This document shows, in pieces, positions 1 through 6,262 of a stretch of 12,239 nucleotides of DNA. The DNA is from DAOVIY01 sp964513365 (GTDB lineage: Bacteria; Patescibacteriota; Minisyncoccia; UBA6257), in NCBI GenBank assembly GCA_964513365.1, contig CAZEMH010000015.1:1-12239 (forward strand), in the 5' to 3' direction. Positions within the stretch are counted from its first letter, which is position 1. Every line of letters begins with the position of its first letter. Below the pieces are notes generated by a model, which was not told where the DNA came from, searched no databases, and saw nothing but the letters and a program-made list of their open reading frames with translations. Both the position numbers and the translations under genes were made by a program.

Positions 1-13
1 GGAAAATATTCAT
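1..13 (-). CDS. yidC: Start of a probable membrane insertase YidC (5' end only)
   Basis: Seven bases after the rnpA stop, an ATG on the minus strand opens a frame reading M-N-I-F before the window edge. Four codons cannot identify a protein. The call rests on the widely conserved order rpmH-rnpA-(yidD)-yidC, and on YidC/Oxa1 proteins of small bacteria often starting with a short M-N-x-F-type sequence before the first membrane segment. It could equally be yidD or a chance ATG. Confidence 0.35.
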
Positions 14-20
14 AATTTAT

Positions 21-353
21 TTAGGTTAATTTTAATAACAATTCTTTAAGAGATTCTTTTAATTTTAAAAAACTTATCTTTAAACAATTTCTCTTTACAA
101 TAATAACAGTATCAAATCCTTTAGAAAAAACTGGTAAAAAATCCCTGAGCATATTTCTAATTTTTCTCTTCAAAGCATTCCTTTCCACGGCTAATTTACT
201 CACTTGAGTGCTTATAATAATTCCAAAGCGTGGATAATCTAAATTATTTTTTTTAAAAATAATTTTTAAACATTCGTTTTCTTTTACTTTACCGAGAGTA
301 AAGATTTCTTTAAAAGTACTAGAGGATATGACTCTGTTTTTCTTTTTAAGCAT
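21..353 (-). CDS. rnpA: Ribonuclease P protein component
   Basis: This is the small basic protein subunit of RNase P, which helps the catalytic RNA bind and cleave the 5' leader of precursor tRNAs in the cytoplasm. The 110-residue length is normal for the family. The diagnostic basic helix (RNR motif) is at about residues 56-70, where E-R-N-A-L-K-R-K-I-R matches the conserved RNxxKRxxR pattern. The start M-L-K-K-K-N-R-V and the S-S-T-F-K-E-I-F segment also match the usual N-terminus. The ATG lies 3 bp after the rpmH stop, so the two genes are almost certainly cotranscribed, as in most bacteria. No frameshift or missing motif is seen. The identity is secure from motif, size and neighbours. Confidence 0.95.
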   Translation of the reverse strand: MLKKKNRVISSSTFKEIFTLGKVKENECLKIIFKKNNLDYPRFGIIISTQVSKLAVERNALKRKIRNMLRDFLPVFSKGFDTVIIVKRNCLKISFLKLKESLKELLLKLT

Positions 354-356
354 TGC

Positions 357-491
357 TTAAGGAGTTAATTTTTTTCTTCCTTTTCGCCTGCGCTGTTTAA
401 TAACTTTTTTTCCTCCTTTAGAAGACATCCTTTTTAAAAATCCATGAGTACGTGCTCTCTTTTTCTTTTTTGGTTGATAAGTAATTGACAT
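357..491 (-). CDS. rpmH: 50S ribosomal protein L34
   Basis: This is a 44-residue, extremely basic protein of the large ribosomal subunit. Translation from the ATG at 491 gives M-S-I-T-Y-Q-P-K at the start. It continues with R-A-R-T-H-G-F-L-K-R-M and S-K-G-G-K-K-V, and ends R-K-G-R-K-K-L-T-P. These are the near-invariant L34 blocks (TYQP, RARTHGF, KGGRKV, KGRxxLT) in the right order and spacing. The gene is the first of an rpmH-rnpA unit and is divergent from dnaA, the classical arrangement at bacterial origins. No Shine-Dalgarno sequence is visible in front of the ATG. A sigma70-like promoter lies about 65-90 bp upstream. Confidence 0.96.
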   Translation of the reverse strand: MSITYQPKKKKRARTHGFLKRMSSKGGKKVIKQRRRKGRKKLTP

Positions 492-554
492 AATAGTAAA
501 TTAAAATTTGAACTTTATAATTTAATTAAAATATTAATAATTTAAATATAAAAT

Positions 555-583
555 ATGATAGCAAAATATAGACTAAAGATCAA
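555..583 (-). promoter_or_regulatory. Putative sigma70 promoter for rpmH-rnpA
   Basis: Read on the minus strand, a -35-like TTGATC (583-578) is separated by exactly 17 bases from a -10-like TATCAT (560-555). Transcription would start near 548, giving a leader of about 57 nt before the rpmH ATG at 491. The stretch between, 514-556, is pure A/T, so other -10-like hexamers exist and this is the best-spaced pair rather than the only one. Confidence 0.45.
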
Positions 584-592
584 ATTCACTGA

Positions 593-612
593 TTATCAAC
601 AGTTTATCCCCA
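593..612 (+). promoter_or_regulatory. DnaA-box pair upstream of dnaA
   Basis: TTATCAACA (593-601) and TTATCCCCA (604-612) each differ by one base from the consensus TTATCCACA. Their starts are 11 bp apart, about one helical turn, on the same face and strand. They lie between the rpmH promoter and the dnaA promoter, where DnaA binding could repress its own gene and also act as the upstream half of the origin. Confidence 0.7.
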
Positions 613-628
613 AAAGAGAATAATCTTC

Positions 629-657
629 TTGCGAAAATCAAATTTTATTTTTATACT
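629..657 (+). promoter_or_regulatory. Putative sigma70 promoter for dnaA
   Basis: TTGCGA (629-634) and TATACT (652-657) are 17 bp apart, an ideal sigma70 spacing. The start point would be near 664, leaving a short leader of about 17 nt that carries a purine-rich AAGAAG (669-674) as a possible weak ribosome binding site before the ATG at 681. The -35 element sits inside a 12-mer, TTCTTGCGAAAA (626-637), that recurs at the yebC promoter. Confidence 0.55.
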
Positions 658-680
658 TAGGATATTAAAAGAAGTAATTT

Positions 681-2051
681 ATGAATATTCAAGAATTATG
701 GGAAGCTGCTTTAGGAGAAATTAAATTAAATATCTCTAAAGCTAATTATCTTACATGGCTAAAAGACACTTTTATTGTAGACTTTAAAGATGGTACGATT
801 TTTTTAGGGGTGCCGTCTAGTTTTACAAAAGAATGGCTTGAAAATAAATATCATAAACAAATTCTTCGTGCTCTTTATGGTTTAGATTCTAAGATAAAAA
901 AAGTTGAATATTTAGTAACTACTAATGGTGATTCTGTAAAAAAAATAGAAAAAAAAAGAACAAAGCGTTCTTCAACTGTTTCAAGGTCATCTGTTTTGGA
1001 TGAACAATTAGAATTTAATATTGATTCTGAAACTAATCTTAATCCAAAATATACTTTTGAAAATTTTGTTATTGGAACTAACAATGAATTAGCCAATGCA
1101 GCTGCATTGGCAGTAACAGAAAATTTAGGAAAAAAATATAATCCACTTTTTATTTATGGAGGGGTTGGATTAGGAAAAACACATCTTCTTCAAGCTATTG
1201 GAAATAAACTCAGAAAAGAAAAAAAAAGATTAAAAATTTTATACGCTTCTTCGGAAAAATTTACAGACGATTTGGTTAATGCCATCCGCGGTCAAAAAAT
1301 GACAGAATTTAAAAAAAGCTTCCGAAATCTTGATCTACTTTTAATTGATGATATTCAATTTATTGCTGGAAAAGATAAAACCCAAGAAGAGCTTTTCCAT
1401 ACTTTTAACACTCTTTATGGAAAGAATAAACAAATTGTTTTTACTTCTGATCGTCCACCTAAATCTATTTCATCTGTTGAGGAACGATTAAGATCGCGAT
1501 TTGAGGGCGGTATGATAGCTGATATAGGTTATCCTGATTTTGAAACCAGATTGGCAATCTTAGAAAATAAAAGTCAAGATGTATCACATCTTATAGGTGA
1601 TGATATTCTTAAATATATAGCTGAAGCTATCCCAAGAAATATTAGAGAATTAGAAGGAGCATTAAATAGGGTTATTGCTCATGCACGTCTTAAAAATAGC
1701 CCAATTTCATTAGAAGAAACTAAGAAAATATTATCTTTAATTTTAAATAAGTCGAGTAAATATATCTCTCCAAAAGAGGTGATTAAAAAAATTGTCTCTT
1801 TTTATGATCTCTCTGAGAGTGATGTTCTGGGGCGTTCTAGAAAAAAAGAATTGGTGAAACCGCGACAAATTGTAATGTATTTTTTAAGAGAGGAGTTGCA
1901 ATATTCATATACTAGTATAGCTGAGAAATTGGGTAATCGGGATCACACTACTGTCATTCATGCATGTAAAAAAATATCCTCTGAAATTGAAAAAAACCCC
2001 GCTTTTTCACAAGAAATCACTATTTTAAAGGAAATATTGTATAATAAATAA
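681..2051 (+). CDS. dnaA: Chromosomal replication initiator protein DnaA
   Basis: This AAA+ ATPase binds DnaA boxes, melts the origin and recruits the helicase. At 456 residues it has normal family length. Domain I is at about 1-75 (M-N-I-Q-E-L-W start, W-L-K-D-T-F). A charged, low-conservation linker at 85-120 is domain II. Domain III carries Walker A GGVGLGKT (160-167), Walker B LLLIDD (219-224), sensor I around F-T-S-D-R-P (254-259) and the box VII arginine finger in R-S-R-F (R273). Domain IV (about 365-456) has the helix-turn-helix and the signature G-N-R-D-H-T-T-V-I-H-A (418-428), which contacts the TTATNCACA box. DnaA-box spacers flank the gene on both sides, so it sits within its own origin and is likely autoregulated. 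The gene is intact. A 20-bp perfect palindrome lies inside it at 1092-1111. Confidence 0.98.
   Translation: MNIQELWEAALGEIKLNISKANYLTWLKDTFIVDFKDGTIFLGVPSSFTKEWLENKYHKQILRALYGLDSKIKKVEYLVTTNGDSVKKIEKKRTKRSSTVSRSSVLDEQLEFNIDSETNLNPKYTFENFVIGTNNELANAAALAVTENLGKKYNPLFIYGGVGLGKTHLLQAIGNKLRKEKKRLKILYASSEKFTDDLVNAIRGQKMTEFKKSFRNLDLLLIDDIQFIAGKDKTQEELFHTFNTLYGKNKQIVFTSDRPPKSISSVEERLRSRFEGGMIADIGYPDFETRLAILENKSQDVSHLIGDDILKYIAEAIPRNIRELEGALNRVIAHARLKNSPISLEETKKILSLILNKSSKYISPKEVIKKIVSFYDLSESDVLGRSRKKELVKPRQIVMYFLREELQYSYTSIAEKLGNRDHTTVIHACKKISSEIEKNPAFSQEITILKEILYNK
1092..1111. repeat. 20-bp perfect palindrome inside dnaA
   Basis: GCCAATGCAG followed directly by its exact reverse complement CTGCATTGGC. 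It encodes A-N-A-A-A-L-A at residues 138-144, a conserved alanine-rich helix of domain III, so coding constraint may explain part of the symmetry. Confidence 0.8.
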
Positions 2052-2096
2052 GGATATTATTTTCTTGTTTTAATTAAAATTAAATAGTGGAAATTC

Positions 2097-2154
2097 TGTT
2101 GATAAATTAATGGATAAATGTATGATAAAATTAAAGATAAGATATAAGAGATAA
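2097..2154 (-). promoter_or_regulatory. Ladder of minus-strand DnaA half-sites (TTATC cores)
   Basis: Five GATAA pentamers (TTATC on the minus strand) end at 2105, 2117, 2128, 2140 and 2154, so spacings are 12, 11, 12 and 14 bp. The first is a good box (TTATCAACA). The second reads TTATCCATT. The rest keep only the TTATC core. Near-helical spacing suggests low-affinity DnaA sites filled cooperatively from the strong outer box. In such A/T-rich DNA some of these matches could be chance. Confidence 0.45.
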
Positions 2155-2166
2155 AAATTTATATTA

Positions 2167-2219
2167 TTATCAACATATTTTCTATGAATTATTCATTGAT
2201 TATCCACAGATTATTCATT
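2167..2219 (+). promoter_or_regulatory. Plus-strand DnaA-box array in 11-bp phase
   Basis: Boxes start at 2167 (TTATCAACA), 2189 (TTATTCATT), 2200 (TTATCCACA, perfect) and 2211 (TTATTCATT). All intervals are 11 bp or twice that. The last three units form a tandem direct repeat of the form TTATxCAxxxA/T. The strict phase puts every box on one helix face, as expected for an ordered DnaA assembly. Confidence 0.65.
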
Positions 2220-2282
2220 ATTAAAAATAAAAATAGTTAATATAAAACACAAAATAATTACTTATACACAAAATATCTGCTC

Positions 2283-2339
2283 TTAATTATAATAATAAAT
2301 TAATATATAATATAATTAATATAATAAATAAAAATTTAT
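2283..2339. other. Candidate DNA unwinding element
   Basis: Fifty-seven consecutive bases contain no G or C, running up to the first two bases of the dnaN ATG. The run begins 12 bp after the outermost DnaA box (2262-2270). It includes three consecutive TAA triplets (2290-2298), resembling the DnaA-trio elements that in Bacillus subtilis guide DnaA onto single strands. The box-to-trio distance (19 bp) is longer than in Bacillus, so the trio reading is tentative. The melting role is plausible from composition and position. Confidence 0.5.
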
Positions 2340-3474
2340 GAAATTTACAACTTTAGTTGATAACTTTAAAAAATCCATTAATTTGGCAGAGAAAATTACC
2401 GGGAGAAATCTTACGCTTCCTATCTTAAGTAATATTCTTTTGAAAACTAATAAAAACAAACTTCATCTTTTTGCTACTGATTTGGAAATTGGAATAGAAT
2501 TAATTATTACAGGCAAGGTGGAAAAAGAAGGAATGTTTATTGTTCCAGCAAAAACTTTTTCAATGTTTTTAAATAGTCTATCAGAAGAAAAAATTATATT
2601 AGAAGAAAATAAAAATATTTTATCAGTAAAAAGCGGGAATTATAATACAACATTTCAAGGAATAAAGACAGAAGAGTTTCCAATTATTCCAGAAACAAAA
2701 ACAGAAAAATATTTAGAGATAGAGAAAAAAGATCTTAAAGAAGCATTGGAACAAATAATTCCAAGCGTTGGTTATACTTCTCCAAAACCAGAATTGAATG
2801 GTATTTTATTTAAATTAGAAAGAAATGCTTCAAAAAATGTTTTAAAATTAGTTGGTACTGATAGTTTTCGTTTAGCAGAAAAGCGTATATCTTCCGAAAA
2901 AATTAAAACTAATATAAAAAATGATTTAGAATTAATAATTCCATTAAAGACAGCCCAAGAAGTTTTAAGAATTATTCAGGATGAAATGGAAGAAGTTGGT
3001 ACAATTGTAAAAATTTCCCCAGAATCTAATCAAATCCAATTTTTATTAGATAATGTTCGTTTAATATCAAGACTTATTAATGCCGAGTATCCTAAATATT
3101 CTTCAATAATACCATCTAGTTTTGAAAATCAAGTTGTTTTAAATAGAAAAAGATTAATAGAAGCAGTAAAAATTGTCGGCTTGTTTAGTGGGAAAATAAA
3201 TGATGTTGTGTTTGATTTTAATCCATCTAAAAAAGAGATTATAATCGAAGCCCAGGATCCTTCTTTAGGAAAAAGCCACACGGTATTTACTCCTGAGGAT
3301 ATAAGCGGAAATCCATTGAAAATTAGTTTTAATCACTTCTTTTTATTAGATGGATTGAATTCTATTAAAGAAGACAATGTGGTTATTGGGCTGAACAAGG
3401 AAATTAATCCAGCCCTTATTCATGGAAAATCTGATAATAATTTTTCATATATTTTAATGCCAATTAAAGCTTAA
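2338..3474 (+). CDS. dnaN: DNA polymerase III beta subunit (sliding clamp)
   Basis: This is the ring-shaped processivity clamp that tethers DNA polymerase III to DNA and serves as a docking site for replication and repair proteins. The 378 residues fit the normal three-domain length. The start M-K-F-T-T-L-V-D-N-F matches clamp N-termini. L-P-I-L-S-N-I-L (27-34) and the F-A-T-D-L-E-I-G block are the usual domain I signatures. V-G-T-D-S-F-R-L-A (172-180) is the domain II equivalent, and the C-terminus Y-I-L-M-P-I-K-A matches the family's Y-x-x-M-P ending. The ATG abuts the A/T-only tract and has no Shine-Dalgarno sequence. A DciA-like gene follows 10 bp after the stop; recF, often next in other bacteria, is absent. 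The gene is intact. Confidence 0.97.
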   Translation: MKFTTLVDNFKKSINLAEKITGRNLTLPILSNILLKTNKNKLHLFATDLEIGIELIITGKVEKEGMFIVPAKTFSMFLNSLSEEKIILEENKNILSVKSGNYNTTFQGIKTEEFPIIPETKTEKYLEIEKKDLKEALEQIIPSVGYTSPKPELNGILFKLERNASKNVLKLVGTDSFRLAEKRISSEKIKTNIKNDLELIIPLKTAQEVLRIIQDEMEEVGTIVKISPESNQIQFLLDNVRLISRLINAEYPKYSSIIPSSFENQVVLNRKRLIEAVKIVGLFSGKINDVVFDFNPSKKEIIIEAQDPSLGKSHTVFTPEDISGNPLKISFNHFFLLDGLNSIKEDNVVIGLNKEINPALIHGKSDNNFSYILMPIKA

Positions 3475-3484
3475 TTTTTATTTT

Positions 3485-3781
3485 GTGGGGTTTATACCTT
3501 TAAAAAAAACATTAAAAAACTGGCCAAAGACTAAAAAGTTTAAAAAGTTTTTTCAAAATGAGAAAGCTCTTGATGTTATCAATCAATACTTCAAAGAAAG
3601 AAAAAACTGGTCTTTAGATATAGTTAAAGCCAGTTCTTTAAATCAAGGGGAATTAACTATTAAGTGTTGTCGCGCCGTTATCTCATCAGAATTACGGCTA
3701 GAGGAGTTAAAATTAAAAGATTATCTTAGAAAAAGAATTCCCGATGTAGAAATTAATAAAATTTTTTACAAAATTAAATAA
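3485..3781 (+). CDS. dciA: DciA-like (DUF721) protein, putative helicase-loading factor
   Basis: A 98-residue basic protein starting at GTG. This is the only usable start, because the frame has a stop at 3455-3457 and no other start codon in between. The stretch A-S-S-L-N-Q-G-E-L-T-I-K (49-60), followed by S-S-E-L-R-L-E-E-L-K (67-76), resembles the DUF721 core, which alternates a G-x-L-x-V strand with an E-L-R helix. DciA is the helicase operator in bacteria without DnaC or DnaI and binds the replicative helicase DnaB. It lies 10 bp after dnaN, so it is likely cotranscribed, and the replication context supports the role. The N-terminus is lysine-rich and contains a 9-bp tandem repeat. Similarity is by eye only, so the family is likely but not certain. 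Confidence 0.65.
   Translation: MGFIPLKKTLKNWPKTKKFKKFFQNEKALDVINQYFKERKNWSLDIVKASSLNQGELTIKCCRAVISSELRLEELKLKDYLRKRIPDVEINKIFYKIK
3532..3549 (+). repeat. 9-bp perfect tandem duplication in the dciA-like gene
   Basis: TAAAAAGTT occurs twice in succession, in frame, producing the K-K-F-K-K-F-F segment near residues 17-23. It looks like a replication-slippage duplication that kept the frame. Confidence 0.7.
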
Positions 3782-3786
3782 GATAG

Positions 3787-6255
3787 TTATTTGAATATAA
3801 TTATTGAAGCTGTGTTCTTTTGGTTGAAGCTATCGATAGCTTCAACTTTTATTTCATTTTGATCAATCAAATTATCCAGATTTATTTTATACGAGTAGGT
3901 GTTGTCTTTTATTTTATTTAGTTTTCCAAGGAGAACTTTATTTAAATAAAGTTCAGTACTAATTATTTCAACAGGGCTGTCAATTTTTATCAATACATCG
4001 ATATCTGTGTTAATAAAATTTCCATTTTCAGGTGAAATGAATTCAATTTTTGGAATATCAGGGAAATTTATTGTTGTTTGTGTGGTTTTAGTGTTGATTG
4101 GAATATATTCAGGGCCTAAATATTTATTATATTCCTCACCAAAGTTGGCAATATTTTTTTGTGCCCACAAAAGTACTGGAATTTCCCAATTCCAAAATTG
4201 TGGATCATCTGATGGATCATCTGGTGGGGATTCAAGGATATTATCTTTATTGACATAATAAAGAATGTTGTGGATCTCATTAACAATTTTTGTTTCTTCA
4301 GTCTCAATATTTTTATATTCCTTAGTGTTTATATAGTTTCCATTAAGCATGGGGATAGAATATTTGATTGTTTGGTCATTAGTATATGGAAGCGGTTCAA
4401 TAAAATTTGTTGGTGGATAGAACTCTGCTGCTTTTTCCATAAATTCATGCCAGCAAGGAGCTGCCAACATTGATCCCGGGGCTCCTGTTTTGCTAACTAT
4501 AGATCTGTCATTATTTCCAGCCCAAACGCCGCTAACTAAGGATGTTGTATATCCAATTGTCCATGCATCGCGGTATTCAGAATCTGTTCCAGTTTTAGCT
4601 GCTGCTTGAAAATCAGGGAAATATAATTGATTATTCCATCCAAATGTAGGAGCCCGAGCCGTGTTATCAGATAAAATACTATTAATGAGACGGGCTATTT
4701 GGGGGTCTAAAACTTTTTTGTTTTTTAAGGTAAATTCTTCTATTGTCTGGTCGTTATTGTCTTTTATCTTTAAAATACTTGTTTGTGGATGATAAATTCC
4801 TTCTTGATTGAATACACTATAAGCATGAACCATTTCAATTAGTTTTACACCGCCGCCTCCGAGAACCAAGCTTAATCCGTAGTGTTGAGCAGGATCGTTG
4901 AGTGTAGTAATTCCAAAGTCTTGAGCAGTCTTAATTGAATTATTTATTCCAGCTAAGTATAAAATTTTTACAGATGGAATATTTAAAGATTGGGCAAGAG
5001 CTTGCCTGAAGGTGACTGGACCCCTGGTTTTTTCATCATAATTTCGAACTAAATAAGGGTTTTTTGGATCAGTAGAAAAATTGGCTATTTTACCATCTAT
5101 AGCAGTATCAAAGATAATGCTTTCAGGAAGAAAACCTTTTTTGAACGCTGTGGCGTAAACAATTGGCTTAAAAGATGATCCTGGCTGACGTATGCTTAAG
5201 GTAGTGTTTACATTCCCCTCAGCTTCTAAGTCCCAGTAATCACGCGATCCAACCATTGCTAATATTTGTCCAGTTTTAGGATCCTCAGCTAAGAGGCCTA
5301 AGTTTTTTACTCCAACATTTTTTTCATTTAGATTTCCATATTTTTCTACTAATTCTTCTGCTAAAGTTTGAAGACGCATATCTAGAGAAGTAATAATAGT
5401 AAAACCTCCTTTTTCCAATTCTTCTTCACTGAATTTTTCATAAAGAATATTGCGAACATACATTACAAAATGAGGCGCCTTAAAACCAAGTTTAGGCTGT
5501 GCAAATGCTACTTTTTCTTGTTTAGCTGCTTCTACTTCTTCTTCAGAACAATAATTAAGATTTTTTACTCGTGAAAGAATCCAATTTTTTCTACTTTCTA
5601 AATCCTCTAAATGATTACCAAAAGGTGATAAGTAATTTGGCGACTGAATTAAACTTGTTAAATAAGCTGCTTCAGCTAATGTTAGGTTTTTAGCTTCTTT
5701 GTTGTAATAAAAATTGCTAGCTGATTCAATTCCATAAACATTGTGTCCATAATTAATTTGATTTAAATACATTTCCAGAATTTGATTTTTACTGTAAGCT
5801 TTTTCAATTTTTACAGTTAGAATTGCCTCCCTTAATTTTCTTACCAAGGTTTTATCAATAGTGAGAAATGCGTTGCGAGCTAGTTGTTGTGTTATTGTAG
5901 AGCCACCACGAAGATCTCCAGGGTGGGTTATATTATGAAGGATAGAACGGGCTAATCCTTTTAAAGAAAAGCCATAATGGTTATAAAAATTATCATCTTC
6001 TGCAGCTAAAGTTGCTTTGATAATATATGGGGATATTTCATCTAGCTTTACAACAGTTCTTTTTTCTCCACCATGTATTTCATAAAGTAAGATTTCGCCG
6101 GTGCGATCATATATTTTTGTTGATTCTGGTATAACACGCTGGTCAAATGTAGATAAATCTGGTAAGCCTTGAGCAAGGAAAATTAAAAGAAATCCTAACA
6201 AGAGTATGGATAAAAAAGATAATAGTATAAAAAATGAAATAGTTTTTTTAATCAT
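3787..6255 (-). CDS. Bifunctional penicillin-binding protein (PBP1A/1C type)
   Basis: This membrane-anchored enzyme polymerises lipid II glycan strands and cross-links their peptides. At 822 residues it has an N-terminal membrane anchor (about 5-28). The GT51 transglycosylase domain (about 45-225) shows E-D-D-N-F-Y-N-H-Y-G with catalytic E86, then G-G-S-T-I-T-Q-Q (117-124). The transpeptidase domain (about 315-615) has the active-site S-S-F-K (S360, K363), S-L-N (423-425) and K-T-G (554-556). A linker with D-P-Q-F-W-N-W (684-690) leads to an Ig-like domain at about 735-822, as often seen in Patescibacteria PBPs. The gene ends the yebC-ruvC operon, 7 bp after ruvC. An AAGGA abuts the ATG with no spacer, too close for a normal Shine-Dalgarno sequence. 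All catalytic motifs are present. Confidence 0.95.
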   Translation of the reverse strand: MIKKTISFFILLSFLSILLLGFLLIFLAQGLPDLSTFDQRVIPESTKIYDRTGEILLYEIHGGEKRTVVKLDEISPYIIKATLAAEDDNFYNHYGFSLKGLARSILHNITHPGDLRGGSTITQQLARNAFLTIDKTLVRKLREAILTVKIEKAYSKNQILEMYLNQINYGHNVYGIESASNFYYNKEAKNLTLAEAAYLTSLIQSPNYLSPFGNHLEDLESRKNWILSRVKNLNYCSEEEVEAAKQEKVAFAQPKLGFKAPHFVMYVRNILYEKFSEEELEKGGFTIITSLDMRLQTLAEELVEKYGNLNEKNVGVKNLGLLAEDPKTGQILAMVGSRDYWDLEAEGNVNTTLSIRQPGSSFKPIVYATAFKKGFLPESIIFDTAIDGKIANFSTDPKNPYLVRNYDEKTRGPVTFRQALAQSLNIPSVKILYLAGINNSIKTAQDFGITTLNDPAQHYGLSLVLGGGGVKLIEMVHAYSVFNQEGIYHPQTSILKIKDNNDQTIEEFTLKNKKVLDPQIARLINSILSDNTARAPTFGWNNQLYFPDFQAAAKTGTDSEYRDAWTIGYTTSLVSGVWAGNNDRSIVSKTGAPGSMLAAPCWHEFMEKAAEFYPPTNFIEPLPYTNDQTIKYSIPMLNGNYINTKEYKNIETEETKIVNEIHNILYYVNKDNILESPPDDPSDDPQFWNWEIPVLLWAQKNIANFGEEYNKYLGPEYIPINTKTTQTTINFPDIPKIEFISPENGNFINTDIDVLIKIDSPVEIISTELYLNKVLLGKLNKIKDNTYSYKINLDNLIDQNEIKVEAIDSFNQKNTASIIIFK
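3823..3850 (+). terminator. Rho-independent terminator for dnaN-dciA, inside the PBP gene
   Basis: GTTGAAGCTATC (3823-3834) is followed immediately by its perfect reverse complement (3835-3846), giving a 10-bp stem with a TCGA loop. TTTTATTT follows on the plus strand. The T-rich tail exists only in the plus direction, so it should stop the rightward dnaN-dciA transcript about 45-70 bp after the dciA stop. It lies within the coding end of the convergent PBP gene, where it encodes V-E-A-I-D-S-F-N. Confidence 0.7.
4201..4224. repeat. 12-bp tandem repeat in the PBP linker
   Basis: TGGATCATCTGA is followed directly by TGGATCATCTGG (one mismatch). On the coding (minus) strand it yields a duplicated D-D-P-x unit near residues 679-685, between the transpeptidase and Ig-like domains, so the duplication only lengthens an acidic proline linker. 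Confidence 0.75.
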
Positions 6256-6262
6256 TCCTTGT

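Larger units (their letters stand above)
2052..2337. other. Probable oriC core between dnaA and dnaN
   Basis: This 286-bp spacer has no ORF and is extremely A/T-rich. It holds one perfect DnaA box TTATCCACA (2200-2208, plus) and one perfect match to TTATNCACA, TTATACACA (2262-2270, plus). TTATCAACA occurs at 2167-2175 (plus) and in inverse orientation at 2097-2105. Weaker copies, TTATTCATT, sit at 2189-2197 and 2211-2219. The right end is a long pure-A/T run that could melt. Box clustering next to dnaA and the dnaA-dnaN location are the standard hallmarks of a bacterial origin. GC-skew analysis of the whole replicon is not possible from this window. Confidence 0.85.

Noticed and set aside
472..480. 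TTATCAACC on the minus strand, one base from a DnaA box.
   Set aside because: It lies within rpmH and encodes the invariant T-Y-Q-P of L34, so coding explains it.
4007..4473. Two plus-strand open frames of 67 and 83 codons, and a 63-codon minus-strand frame, within the PBP region.
   Set aside because: All are shadows of the intact PBP gene, whose linker and transpeptidase end cover this stretch in frame.
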